From: Streptomyces lichenis
GTDB lineage: Bacteria; Actinomycetota; Actinomycetes; Streptomycetales; Streptomycetaceae
DNA: 64,000 bases
Assembly: GCF_023218175.1 (NCBI RefSeq)
Contig: NZ_JALPTH010000015.1
Span: 1-64,000 of the forward strand
Direction of reading: 5' to 3'
The notes under the pieces were generated by a model. That model had not been told where the DNA came from, ran no database searches, and worked only from the letters and a program-made list of their open reading frames with translations. Positions 33,998-42,800 of this stretch are shown here, piece after piece; position 1 is the stretch's first letter; the number at the start of each line of letters is the position of its first letter. The translations under genes were made by a program, and so were the position numbers.

Positions 33998-34125
33998 GGT
34001 AGGGCCCCCTTCCCGGCAGTCCGTCTTCCCGGCTGTCTGTCCGGCTGTCTGTCCGGTTCGCATCTCCTCATTGAGCCTACGTGAGGGGTAGGACAACGAC
34101 ACGGGCCATTGACCACACAAGCGGC

Positions 34126-34170
34126 GCGGCCGTGTCGTAGGGATCTACGAGATCGCCACGACACGGCCGC
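34126..34170 (-). terminator. Terminator downstream of actP
   Basis: A 13-bp perfect stem (34126-34138 with 34158-34170, 19-base loop) lies 54 bases after the stop of the symporter gene and upstream of moaA, both on the minus strand. It should separate the two transcripts. Confidence 0.75.
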
Positions 34171-34223
34171 GGTCGGTCACCCGAGGTGGCCGGAAGGGCC
34201 CGGGTCCGGGGCCGGGTCCGGGG

Positions 34224-35858
34224 TCAGTGGGCGCCGACGCCGGTGAGGGACTTGACCTCCAGCTCGGCGTACTTGCCGCGGTCCGGCTCCTCCTTGGAGA
34301 GCAGCGAGCCGAGCCAGCCGAGGAGGAAGCCGAGCGGGATGGAGATCAGCCCGGGGTTCTCCAGCGGGAACCAGGCGAAGTCGACGCCCGGGAACATCGA
34401 GGTCGGCTTGGAGGAGACGACCGGCGAGAACAGCACCAGCAGCACGGAGGAGGCCAGTCCGCCGTAGATCGACCAGAGCGCGCCCTGGGTGGTGAACCGC
34501 TTCCAGAACAGGCTGTAGAGGATGGTGGGCAGGTTGGCGGAGGCGGCGACCGCGAAGGCGAGCGCGACCAGGCCGGCCACGTTGAGGTCGCGGGCCATGG
34601 CGCCGAGGCCGATGGAGACGATGCCGATCAGGACGGTGGCGTAGCGGGCCGCGCGTACCTCCTCCTTCTCGGTGGCCTGGCCCTTGCGGATGACGTTGGC
34701 GTAGATGTCGTGGGCGAAGGACGAGGAGGAGGCGAGGGTCAGTCCGGCGACCACGGCGAGGATGGTGGCGAAGGCGACGGCGGAGATGACCGCGAGCAGG
34801 ATGGCGCCGCCGGCCGAGTCCACTCCCCCGATGTGCAGGGCGAGCAGCGGGGCGGCGGTGTTGCCGGCCTTGTTGGAGGCGGTGATCTCCTCGGGACCGA
34901 CGATGGCGGCGGCGCCGAAGCCGAGGGCGATGGTCATCAGATAGAAGGCGCCGATGATGCCGATGGCCCAGTTGACCGACTTCCGGGCGGCCCTGGCGGT
35001 GGGCACGGTGTAGAAGCGGATGAGGATGTGCGGCAGTCCGGCGGTGCCGAGGACCAGGGCGATGCCGAGGGAGAGGAAGTCCAGCTTGGAGGTGGGCGTC
35101 AGCCCGTACTTGAGGCCGGGCTCCAGGAAGGCGGCGCCCTTGCCGCTGTTCTCGGCGGCCTTGCCGAGGAGTTCGGAGACGTTGAAGCCGTACTTCAGCA
35201 GCACCAGGAAGGTGATCAGCAGGGTGCCGGCGATGAGCAGCACGGCCTTGACCATCTGGACCCAGGTGGTGCCCTTCATGCCGCCGATGGTCACGTAGAG
35301 GATCATCAGCACGCCGACCAGGGCGACGATGGCGATCTTGCCGCCGTCGGAGGTGATGCCGAGCAGCAGCGAGACCAGGACGCCGGCGCCGGCCATCTGG
35401 GCGAGCAGGTAGAAGATCGACACCACGATGGTGGAGGTGCCGGCGGCGGTGCGGACCGGGCGCTGGCGCATCCGGTAGGCGAGGACGTCGCCCATCGTGT
35501 AGCGGCCGGAGTTGCGCAGCGGTTCGGCGACCAGCAGCAGGGCGACCAGCCAGGCGACCAGGAAGCCGATGGAGTAGAGGAAGCCGTCGTAGCCGAAGAG
35601 GGAGATGGCGCCGGCGATGCCGAGGAAGGACGCGGCGGACATGTAGTCGCCGGAGATGGCGAGCCCGTTCTGGAAGCCGGTGAACTGCCGCCCGCCGGCG
35701 TAGAAGTCGGCCGCGGATCTGGTCTGCCGGCCGGCCCAGATGGTGATGGCGAGGGTGGCGAGGACGAAGGCCGCGAAGAGGGTGATGATCAGCGGCCGGT
35801 GCTCGGAGGCGTCGTTGGCGGCCGCGGTGGTCAGCAGGACGCTGTGGGTGCTGCTCAT
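34224..35858 (-). CDS. Cation/acetate symporter (ActP-like, SSS family)
   Basis: This 544-residue sodium:solute symporter has about 13 helices. ActP-type hallmarks are FYAGGRQFTGFQNGLAISGDYMSAASFLGI near residue 50, the RPVRTAAGTSTIVVSIFYLLAQM helix and the LTLASSSSFAHDIYANVIRKG segment. It imports acetate and related short-chain carboxylates with a cation. The ATG overlaps the stop of the upstream DUF485 gene by four bases, the standard yjcH-actP arrangement, so the pair is translationally coupled. The substrate is inferred from the family and the DUF485 pairing. Confidence 0.93.
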   Translation of the reverse strand: MSSTHSVLLTTAAANDASEHRPLIITLFAAFVLATLAITIWAGRQTRSAADFYAGGRQFTGFQNGLAISGDYMSAASFLGIAGAISLFGYDGFLYSIGFLVAWLVALLLVAEPLRNSGRYTMGDVLAYRMRQRPVRTAAGTSTIVVSIFYLLAQMAGAGVLVSLLLGITSDGGKIAIVALVGVLMILYVTIGGMKGTTWVQMVKAVLLIAGTLLITFLVLLKYGFNVSELLGKAAENSGKGAAFLEPGLKYGLTPTSKLDFLSLGIALVLGTAGLPHILIRFYTVPTARAARKSVNWAIGIIGAFYLMTIALGFGAAAIVGPEEITASNKAGNTAAPLLALHIGGVDSAGGAILLAVISAVAFATILAVVAGLTLASSSSFAHDIYANVIRKGQATEKEEVRAARYATVLIGIVSIGLGAMARDLNVAGLVALAFAVAASANLPTILYSLFWKRFTTQGALWSIYGGLASSVLLVLFSPVVSSKPTSMFPGVDFAWFPLENPGLISIPLGFLLGWLGSLLSKEEPDRGKYAELEVKSLTGVGAH

Positions 35859-36223
35859 GCTCCGGCCTCCATACGGGACTTGATGGCCTCGGCCTTGGGG
35901 TCGAGCTTCGCCGCGGCGTGGCGCGAGTAGAGCCAGGCGATGAGGAAGGTGGTGAGGAACTGGGCGAGGCCCAGGACCAGGGCCACGTTGATGTTGCCGA
36001 AGAGCCTGGTGCCCATGAAGCCGCCCGCGTAGTTGGACAGCAGCACGTACAGCAGGTACCAGGAGATGAAGGCGATGGTCAGCGGGAAGGCGAAGGAGCG
36101 GTAGGACCGGCGCAGTTCACCGAACTCGGCGCTCCCCTGAACCTGCTCGAACTCCTCGGTCGTGGGCTGGACGGGACGGCGCTCCGGTCGGTCCTCGGGC
36201 GGCGGCGGGCTTGCGGTGGCCAC
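35855..36223 (-). CDS. DUF485 membrane protein (YjcH-like partner of ActP)
   Basis: This is a 122-residue protein. After a polar Pro-rich start (about 25 residues) the DUF485 core appears: TTEEFEQVQGSAEFGELRRSYRSFAFPLTI, helix 1 (FISWYLLYVLLSNYA) and helix 2 (VALVLGLAQFLTTFLIAWLYSRHA). Such proteins accompany acetate/solute symporters. The GTG start with GAGGAGA upstream is chosen over a longer frame that lacks similarity. It overlaps actP by four bases. Its divergent promoter region with the subtilase gene is 374 bases long. Confidence 0.9.
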   Translation of the reverse strand: MATASPPPPEDRPERRPVQPTTEEFEQVQGSAEFGELRRSYRSFAFPLTIAFISWYLLYVLLSNYAGGFMGTRLFGNINVALVLGLAQFLTTFLIAWLYSRHAAAKLDPKAEAIKSRMEAGA

Positions 36224-36500
36224 GGAACTCTCCTCGTTGACGCGGCTGCGCTGGGCAACGGACGTGACGGCCGGCGATCGGCCGGGAGCCGGCGCTCGAT
36301 TGAGGCGGCCCCCCTGACATGACAACGGCACGGACGCCGCGGCGACGCGGTTCACCTGCGGCCTCTTTCCGGTGACGGTCGTTCTTCGGCCACCGCGCGC
36401 CGGGCCGCGTGCGCCCCCGCGCCGGGCGCCTCATGGGCGGGGAGAACGCGACGGTTCCGGAGGGCGCCGATCCACTTGACCGCCAACTCCCCTGCACCCA

Positions 36501-36530
36501 TTGAAGGACGGGGATGATCGGCGATAGCTT
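36501..36530 (+). promoter_or_regulatory. Promoter candidate for the subtilase gene
   Basis: TTGAAG (36501-36506) and TAGCTT (36525-36530) are 18 bases apart, close to the vegetative consensus, and would start transcription about 60 bases before the ATG at 36598. The rest of the 374-base divergent gap (36224-36597) shows only a GTCCACACG/CGTGTGCGGAC hairpin near 36546. I see no further motif. Confidence 0.4.
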
Positions 36531-36597
36531 CGCTCGTCATGTACCCGTCCACACGCAGCCGTGTGCGGACGGACGTCACGGATGATGTGGAGAACCC

Positions 36598-38136
36598 ATG
36601 GCTCATCTGGGAACCGGTCGCGGGCGCGTACTCGCGCTGCCCGCCGGTCTGGCCCTCACCGCCTCGCTCGGTCTGATGCCGGCGGCCGCCGCGGCCGTCC
36701 CGCAGACGGAGGCGCCCGCCGTGGCGAGCGTCCGCACGGTCGGCCCGAAGCTGTCGTACGTGGTGAACGTCTCGGGCGGGAACGCGGCCGCCAAGGCGGT
36801 GAAGAAGGCGATATCCCAGGCGGGCGGGGAGATCGTCACGTCCTACGACAAGATAGGCGTGATCGTCGTCCACTCGACGAACCCCGAGTTCGCCAAGACG
36901 ATACGCACCGTGCGGGGCGTGAAGTCCGCGGGCGCCACCCGGACCGCCCCGCTGGCCGCCGCGAGCACCACCGACGTCCGCGTCGCCGAGCAGCCGCTGA
37001 GCGCCAAGGACGCGCGCGAGGCGGCGGCGAAGGCGGAGGAAGACGAGGACCCGTTCCAGCCGCTGCAGTGGGACCTGCCGGCCATCCAGGCCGACAAGGC
37101 GCACGAGAAGACCCTCGGCAGCAAGAAGGTGACCGTCGCGGTCATCGACACCGGTGTGGACGACACCCACCCGGACCTGGCGCCCAACTTCGACACCGCC
37201 GCCTCCGCCAACTGCGTGAGCGGCAAGGCGGACACCACGCCCGGCTCCTGGCGCCCGGCCGCCGGCGAGAGCGACCACGGCACCCATGTCGCGGGCACCA
37301 TCGCCGCCGCCAAGAACGGTGTCGGCATCACCGGCGTCGCCCCCGGGGTGAAGGTCTCCGGCATCAAGGTCTCCACCCCGGACGGCTTCTTCTACACCGA
37401 GGCCGTGGTCTGCGGCTTCATGTGGGCCGCCGAGAACGGCGTCGAGGTCACCAACAACAGCTACTACGTGGACCCGTGGCAGTTCACCTGCAAGAACGAC
37501 CTGGACCAGGGCGCCCTGGTCGAGGCGCTCCAGCGGGCCACCTCGTACGCCTGGGACAAGGGCACCGTCAACGTCGCGGCGGCCGGCAACGCCCGCACCG
37601 ACCTGGCGGCGGACGAGGTCACCGACACCACCAGCCCCAACGACACCACCCCGGTCGAGCGCAAGGTCGACCCGTCGGTCTGCCCGGACGTGCCGACCAT
37701 GCTGGACGGTGTGATCACCGTGTCGGCGACCGGCGCCAAGGACCTGAAGTCCTCGTACTCCAACTACGGCCTGGGCGTGGTGGACATCGCCGCGCCGGGC
37801 GGTGACTCCACCGTCTACCAGCCGCCGCAGGCCCCGGCCACCAACGGCCTCATCCTCTCCACGCTGCCGGGCGGCAAGTACGGCTACAAGGCCGGTACGT
37901 CGATGGCCTCCCCGCATGTGGCCGGTGTGGCCGCGCTGATCAAGTCCACCCACCCCAGCGCCTCGGCGGACAAGGTGGAGCGGCTGATCACCAGCCAGGC
38001 CGAGAGCACCGCCTGCCCGGAGCCGTACGACATCAACGGCGACGGCACGGTGGACGCGGTCTGCACCGGCGGTGTGGACGACAACAGCTTCTACGGCGCC
38101 GGTCTGACCAACGCGCTGAGGGCCGTCCGCAAGTAG
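36598..38136 (+). CDS. Secreted subtilisin-like serine protease (S8 family)
   Basis: This is a 512-residue exported protease. A signal peptide (residues 1-34, LALPAGLALTASLGLMPAAAAA) is followed by an inhibitor-I9-like propeptide (LSYVVNVSGGNAAAKAVKKAI, to about 155). The catalytic domain has D184 (VAVIDTGVD), H227 (DHGTHVAG), the oxyanion asparagine N331 (AAAGN) and S435 (GTSMASPHVAG). Near the end, DINGDGTVD (478-486) looks like an EF-hand/dockerin-type calcium loop flanked by two cysteines. It probably degrades extracellular protein during growth or development. The terminator begins at the stop codon. Confidence 0.95.
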   Translation: MAHLGTGRGRVLALPAGLALTASLGLMPAAAAAVPQTEAPAVASVRTVGPKLSYVVNVSGGNAAAKAVKKAISQAGGEIVTSYDKIGVIVVHSTNPEFAKTIRTVRGVKSAGATRTAPLAAASTTDVRVAEQPLSAKDAREAAAKAEEDEDPFQPLQWDLPAIQADKAHEKTLGSKKVTVAVIDTGVDDTHPDLAPNFDTAASANCVSGKADTTPGSWRPAAGESDHGTHVAGTIAAAKNGVGITGVAPGVKVSGIKVSTPDGFFYTEAVVCGFMWAAENGVEVTNNSYYVDPWQFTCKNDLDQGALVEALQRATSYAWDKGTVNVAAAGNARTDLAADEVTDTTSPNDTTPVERKVDPSVCPDVPTMLDGVITVSATGAKDLKSSYSNYGLGVVDIAAPGGDSTVYQPPQAPATNGLILSTLPGGKYGYKAGTSMASPHVAGVAALIKSTHPSASADKVERLITSQAESTACPEPYDINGDGTVDAVCTGGVDDNSFYGAGLTNALRAVRK

Positions 38137-38158
38137 CGGACCCGCGGGTCCGCTATTT
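38134..38158 (+). terminator. Palindromic terminator containing the subtilase stop codon
   Basis: A 22-base perfect palindrome (38134-38155) starts with the TAG stop codon itself and is followed by TTTC. With an 11-bp stem and no spacer between stop codon and stem, the ribosome would cover the 5' arm at termination. Confidence 0.75.
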
Positions 38159-38292
38159 CTGGTAGGTGACGGGGGGCTTCCCGGAGGTCGATGACACCGG
38201 GAGGCCCCCTTCGCCTGCTCCGGAAGGCCCCCGCTCGCATTCGCCTGGTGGCACCATTCCGCGGCCCGGCGCCGGATGCCATCCTCAAGATC

Positions 38293-39738
38293 ATGGAACC
38301 TCGGGAAGAACCGGTCGTCATCGGCGGTGGTGCGGCGGGGGCATGGCGGGCGCTCGACGGCGGGCCCGCGCTCCTCGACCGGGTCACTTATGTCGCCGCC
38401 CACAGGGATGGCGTTCCGCTGCCCGCCCGGCTGCCGGTGCGGGAGCTGGCCCGTTCGGCGGTGGCGGTCTGCTCGCTGGCCGCCGCCGAGCTGGCCGCGA
38501 CACGTGCCGGGCGGCGATCCGTCCCCCCGGTCACGGTGGACGACGGGGCGGTGGCCGCCGCCTTCGTCAGCGACCGGCTGGTCCGGCTGGACGGACGGGC
38601 CTGGGACACCTTCGCCCCGCTCTCCCGGTTCTGGCGCGCCTCGGACGGCTTTGTGCGCACCCACGCCAACTACCCGCACCACCGCGCCCGGCTGCTCGCC
38701 GCCCTCGGGTTGCCGGACGGCGGTGACGCGCTCCCCGCCCTGATGGCGCGGGCGGTCGCCGCCCGGACCGCCGAGGAGGTGGAGGAGGCGGTGTACGCGG
38801 CCGGGGGCCTCGCCGTGGCGGTACGGTCCCCGGGCCGCTGGGCGGCCGGTGAGCAGGGCGCCCTGCTGGCCGGGCAGCCGCTGACGGCGAGGGAGCGCAC
38901 CGGCGGTTCCCTCCCGCTCCCGGCCGGCGGCACGCTCGCCCAGCCGTGCGCGGGCGTGCGGGTGCTGGATCTGACCCGGGTGCTGGCCGGGCCGGTCGCC
39001 ACCCGGACGCTGGCGCTGCTCGGTGCGGAGGTGCTGCGGATCGACGCCCCCTTCCTGCCGGAGAGTCAGGAGGCGCACAACGACACCGGGCTCGGCAAGC
39101 GGTCGGCCCTGCTCGACCTGGGCCGGACCGCCGACCGCCGGACCTTCGAGGACCTCCTCGGGCAGGCGGACGTGGTGGTGACCGGCTACCGGCCCGGCGC
39201 CCTCGACCGGTTCGGGCTCGGCGCCCGGGAGCTGGCCGCCGCCCGCCCCGGGCTGGTGGTCGCGGAACTGTCCGCCTGGGGCCGCCAGGGGCCCTGGCGG
39301 GGACGGCGCGGCTTCGACAGCCTGGTCCAGGCCGCCACGGGCATCGCCGAGCTGGAAGGCTCCCCGGCCGCCCCGGGCGCCCTTCCGGCGCAGGCGCTGG
39401 ACCACGGTACGGGCTATCTGCTGGCCGCCGCCGTGCTCCGCTCGCTGACCGAGCGGCACCAGGACGGCGGCGGCGCCCTCGCCCGGCTGACCCTCGCCCG
39501 CACCGCGCACTGGCTGCTCCGCGAACTGCGCCCGGAGCACGCCCCGGCGGCGGTGCCTCCAGGGATGGACGACCGGGAGGGAGACGACCCCGGGCGGTGG
39601 ATGCTGGAGAGGACCGGGCCTCTGGGTGTGCTGGGCTATGCGCGCTCACCGGTGTCCTACCAGGGCGGCCCGGTGGACTGGGCCCGCCCGTCGGGGCGAT
39701 GGGGAGCGGACCCGGCGCGGTGGACGGACCACGGATGA
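38293..39738 (+). CDS. CoA-transferase family III (CaiB/BaiF) protein
   Basis: This is a 481-residue protein with a family III CoA-transferase domain mainly in the second half: GVRVLDLTRVLAGPVATRTLALLGAEVLRIDAP (about 220-250), where the aspartate of the CaiB family lies, then KRSALLDLG, DVVVTGYRPGALDRFGL and a WGRQGPWRGRRGFDSLVQAATG block. The N-terminal half is a degenerate, domain-like half, so the protein is a fused long form. These enzymes move CoA between carboxylic acids. The acceptor is unknown. The ATG at 38293 is favoured; frames up to 34 codons longer exist. No clear operon partner. Confidence 0.85.
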   Translation: MEPREEPVVIGGGAAGAWRALDGGPALLDRVTYVAAHRDGVPLPARLPVRELARSAVAVCSLAAAELAATRAGRRSVPPVTVDDGAVAAAFVSDRLVRLDGRAWDTFAPLSRFWRASDGFVRTHANYPHHRARLLAALGLPDGGDALPALMARAVAARTAEEVEEAVYAAGGLAVAVRSPGRWAAGEQGALLAGQPLTARERTGGSLPLPAGGTLAQPCAGVRVLDLTRVLAGPVATRTLALLGAEVLRIDAPFLPESQEAHNDTGLGKRSALLDLGRTADRRTFEDLLGQADVVVTGYRPGALDRFGLGARELAAARPGLVVAELSAWGRQGPWRGRRGFDSLVQAATGIAELEGSPAAPGALPAQALDHGTGYLLAAAVLRSLTERHQDGGGALARLTLARTAHWLLRELRPEHAPAAVPPGMDDREGDDPGRWMLERTGPLGVLGYARSPVSYQGGPVDWARPSGRWGADPARWTDHG

Positions 39739-39933
39739 CGACGGCGAGCGGCGGCGGACCGACGGGCGGAAACCGCCGACCTGACGAGCCATCACGCCTG
39801 GTACTACACCCGACACCACACCCCCGTACCGCAATGAAACGGACATTCCACTCGGTCAATCCGCCCATGCCGTACGGGTGTCCGGGCCGCCCGCCGACCG
39901 CGTTGTCGGTGGCGGGCTCTATTCTCGGGAACC

Positions 39934-40923
39934 ATGCTCGACGATCCGACGACAGCAGGCATCTGGCCCGCCGCCTACCCACAGGGGTACGCGGTGGTCG
40001 ACGTGGAGACCACCGGGCTCGCCCGCGACGACCGGATAGTGTCGGCTGCCGTCTACCGGCTGGACGCCCGGGGCGAGGTGGAGGACCACTGGTACACCCT
40101 GGTCAACCCCGAGCGCGACCCGGGCCCGGTGTGGATCCACGGACTGACCAGCGAGGTGCTGGAAGGGGCTCCGCTCTTCGCGGAGATCGCGGCCGAGTTC
40201 TCGGCGAGACTCGACGGGCGGGTGCTCGTCGCGCACAACGCGGTCTTCGACTGGTCGATGATCGCCCGCGAGTACGCCCGGGCGGAGCGCACCGCTCCGG
40301 TCCGCCAGCGGCTGTGCACCATCGCGCTCTCCAAGGAGCTGGCCCTGCCGCTGCCCAACTTCCGCCTGGAGGCACTGGCAAGCCACTTCGGCGTGGTGCA
40401 GCAGCGCGCGCACCATGCCCTGGACGACGCCCGGGTGCTGGCGGAGGCGTTCCGGCCGAGCCTGCACGCGGCCGCCGCCGGAGGTGTGCGGCTCCCGCTG
40501 CTGGAGTGCCTGCCGCTGACCGAGTGGGTCTCAGGACCCGCCACCCCGCGGGTCGGCCGGCAGGCCTCGTACCGCCCGGGCGGCTGGCGCCCCACCAGGA
40601 AGCGGACGCCCTGCCCGTATCCGAACCCGGGCCGCTACGAGGTCGGCGGGGCGCTGGTGCAGGGGATGCGGGTGGCCTTCTCCGGTGACACCTCGGTGGA
40701 GCGAGAGCTGCTGGAGGACCGCGCGGTCGAGGCCGGGTTGCACATCGCCACCAGCGTCTCCCGGCTCACCAGTGTGCTGGTCACCAACGACCCGGACTCG
40801 GCCACCTCCAAGACGGTCAAGGCGAAGGCGTACGGCACCCCGGTGATCGACGAGGCGGCCTTCACCCAGCTGCTGCGGGACGTCGCCCCGGCCCCCGGCG
40901 GGAGCGCGGCGGCAGACGGGTGA
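39934..40923 (+). CDS. DEDDh exonuclease (DnaQ-like) with C-terminal BRCT-type domain
   Basis: This is a 329-residue protein. The 3'-5' exonuclease domain (residues 18-175) has ExoI YAVVDVETTGL (D and E), ExoII in VLVAHNAVFDWSMI and ExoIII HHALDDARVLAEAF. A proline-rich linker is followed by a BRCT-like module (about 243-318; VQGMRVAFSGDTSVERELLEDRAVEAGL, LVTNDPDSATSKTVKAKAYGTPVIDEAAF), as in the NAD ligase and Streptomyces epsilon-like proteins. It probably proofreads or trims DNA ends in repair. The small zinc protein follows on the same strand 54 bases later. Confidence 0.92.
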   Translation: MLDDPTTAGIWPAAYPQGYAVVDVETTGLARDDRIVSAAVYRLDARGEVEDHWYTLVNPERDPGPVWIHGLTSEVLEGAPLFAEIAAEFSARLDGRVLVAHNAVFDWSMIAREYARAERTAPVRQRLCTIALSKELALPLPNFRLEALASHFGVVQQRAHHALDDARVLAEAFRPSLHAAAAGGVRLPLLECLPLTEWVSGPATPRVGRQASYRPGGWRPTRKRTPCPYPNPGRYEVGGALVQGMRVAFSGDTSVERELLEDRAVEAGLHIATSVSRLTSVLVTNDPDSATSKTVKAKAYGTPVIDEAAFTQLLRDVAPAPGGSAAADG

Positions 40924-40977
40924 CGGACCGGGCGTTGCTCCCCGGCGGGCGGCGTGCCGCGCCGCACCCTGTGGCGC

Positions 40978-41214
40978 ATGGCACGTTGTGAGGTCTGCGG
41001 AAACGACTACGGCATGTCCTTCGAGGTGCACGCGCAGGGCGCGGTGCACGTCTTCGACTGCTTCGCCTGCGCCATCCACCGCATGGCGCCGATCTGCGAG
41101 CACTGCCGGGTCCAGATCATCGGGCAGGGCGTCGAGGTGGAGGGGCACTGGTTCTGCGGAGCGCACTGCGCCCGCGCGGAGAGGGGGGCGGTCGGCATCG
41201 TCGATAAGGTCTGA
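40978..41214 (+). CDS. Small double zinc-finger (treble-clef/LIM-like) protein
   Basis: This is a 78-residue protein with regularly spaced cysteine pairs: CEVC (4-7), CFAC (29-32), CEHC (near 41-44) and CGAHC (near 61-65), plus a histidine after CFAC. The spacing, two CxxC pairs about 21 residues apart followed by two more about 17 apart, suggests two zinc modules in LIM/RING-like arrangement. There is no enzymatic motif. It is co-oriented with the exonuclease upstream, and may bind nucleic acid or protein. I do not recognise a named family. Confidence 0.8.
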   Translation: MARCEVCGNDYGMSFEVHAQGAVHVFDCFACAIHRMAPICEHCRVQIIGQGVEVEGHWFCGAHCARAERGAVGIVDKV

Positions 41215-41899
41215 GCGGCGCGGTGTCGGGCGCGGCCCGAAGCCCGGCAGCATCACCGCCCGGGCCCACCTCCGCCGAATCGCCGGCGAGGCGGCCCCGG
41301 ACGGTCGGCCGACGCCGACCCGGACTGCCGACGCGGGGACGGCCCCGGGCCCGTAGGCCGAGATCGGCCCCCGGACCGTCGGTACGGTGCCCTACGAGCT
41401 GCCGGCACGGGGCGGCCGGCGCGTAGGCCGAGGCGGCCGGACTCGCAGGCAGGGGTCGGCCCGAACTGCCAGTGGTCCGGGGCGGCCCCGGAACACCGGC
41501 CCAGGCCGGGCCTGAGTCGGCCGTCGGTGACGGCTCGGCGCGTAGGCCGGTGACGGCCCGGCCAGATCGCCGAGCGGCAAGGGCCGGGCCGGACCGCCGG
41601 GCGGCTGCGTGCGGAAGGGACCACCGGGCGGCAAGGGCCGGGCCGGACCACCGGGGCCCGGGCCGGGTCGCCGGGCAAGCGGGGCTCCGCGGGGTGGGCT
41701 CTCGGCCCTCGCCTCCCCCGCTCCGGGCGGCCCGAGCCGGATCGGCGGGCAACCGGGGCTCCGTCCGGGTCGGGCTCCCGGCTCTCGCCTCCCCCGCTCC
41801 TGGCGGGCCCTCCGGGACCCCGGGCCGGGTCGCGGTCGGCCGGGCTCTGCGCGGGACCCCGGGCCTGGCGGTCCGGGGCCCGAGTTGTACGGTCATGGG
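41215..41899. other. 685-base G-rich gap with short repeats
   Basis: No frame here shows the coding bias of real genes. The plus strand carries repeated gtaggccga- and ggccgggccgga-type units and, from about 41580, near-copies of a gccgggcggcaagggccgggccggaccaccggg-like segment and two ggctctcggctcgcctcccccgctcc-like segments. The next start, surf1 at 41900, has no clear ribosome site, so its promoter must lie in or near this gap. Confidence 0.6.
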
Positions 41900-42739
41900 G
41901 TGTACCGCTTCCTGTTGTCCCGGCAGTGGGTGATCCTCACCCTGCTGGCCCTCGTGCTCATGCCCGTGATGGTCGAGCTGGGCTTCTGGCAGTACCACCG
42001 GCACGAGCACCGGGTGGAGCAGAACGGGCTGATCGAGGACAACCTGCGGGCGGAGCCGGTACCGGTGACGGAGCTGACCTCCCCGGGTCACACCGTGCCC
42101 CGTTCGGATTACTGGCGCCGCACCACCGTGACCGGCACCTTCGACGCGAAGCACGAGGTGGTGGTGCGCCGGCGCACCTCGGCCGACGAGCGGATCGGTG
42201 TGCTGGTGCTCACCCCGCTGGTGCTCCCCGACGGCCGCGCGGTGCTGGTGAACCGCGGCTGGGTCCCCGCCGCCCCGGACCAGATGACCTACCCGGAGGT
42301 GCCGCCCGCGCCCAAGGGCCGGGTGACGATCACCGGCCGGCTCAAGGCGGACGAGACGACCGGGGCCAGCGGGATCAAGGATCTCAAGGGCCTGCCGCCC
42401 CGCCAGGTGATGCTCATCGACAGCGGGCAGGCGGCGAGGACCCTGGGGCGACCGGTGCTCGGCGGGTATGTGGAGCAGACCGCTCCGACGCCCGCCGACG
42501 GCCGTCCCGAGCAGATCCCTGAGCCCGACCACGACTCCATCGGCCCCCATATGGCGTACGCGGTGCAGTGGTGGCTGTTCGTCGCCGCGGTGCCGGTGGG
42601 CTGGGTGGTCCTGGTCCGGCGTGAGCGCCGGGACCGGCTGGCCGCCGCCGCGGCCGAAGCGGCGGCGGCAGCGGAGGCCGGGGGCGCGGACGGCGAGCGT
42701 CCGGAGGCGGTGGCGGGGACCCCGGGCACCGCCTCCTGA
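41900..42739 (+). CDS. SURF1-family protein
   Basis: This 279-residue membrane protein has the SURF1 layout: an N-terminal helix (LLSRQWVILTLLALVLMPVMVELGFWQ, about 5-30), a periplasmic/extracytoplasmic domain with the family motifs FWQYHRHEHRVEQN, YWRRTTVTGTFDAKHEVVV and LVNRGWVP, and a C-terminal helix (YAVQWWLFVAAVPVGWVVLV, about 217-236). SURF1 assists assembly of the cytochrome c oxidase subunit I haem centre. The GTG start (VYRFLLSRQW) matches the family, and upstream codons are low-complexity repeats. The Ala/Glu tail is variable. It is convergent with the flotillin gene. Confidence 0.92.
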   Translation: MYRFLLSRQWVILTLLALVLMPVMVELGFWQYHRHEHRVEQNGLIEDNLRAEPVPVTELTSPGHTVPRSDYWRRTTVTGTFDAKHEVVVRRRTSADERIGVLVLTPLVLPDGRAVLVNRGWVPAAPDQMTYPEVPPAPKGRVTITGRLKADETTGASGIKDLKGLPPRQVMLIDSGQAARTLGRPVLGGYVEQTAPTPADGRPEQIPEPDHDSIGPHMAYAVQWWLFVAAVPVGWVVLVRRERRDRLAAAAAEAAAAAEAGGADGERPEAVAGTPGTAS

Positions 42740-42800
42740 CTCCTGCCACCTGACCCGGGCCCCTCCGGACGCCTGCCCAAGGGCCTCGCCTCCGTCGGCG

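Noticed and set aside
36352..39540. A 1,062-codon open frame on the minus strand
   Set aside because: It runs antisense through the subtilase and CoA-transferase genes. Its translation is Gly/Arg/His-rich with no domain, as expected for the mirror frame of GC-biased genes. The same applies to long antisense frames over 16003-18714, 28537-31329 and 56625-59798.
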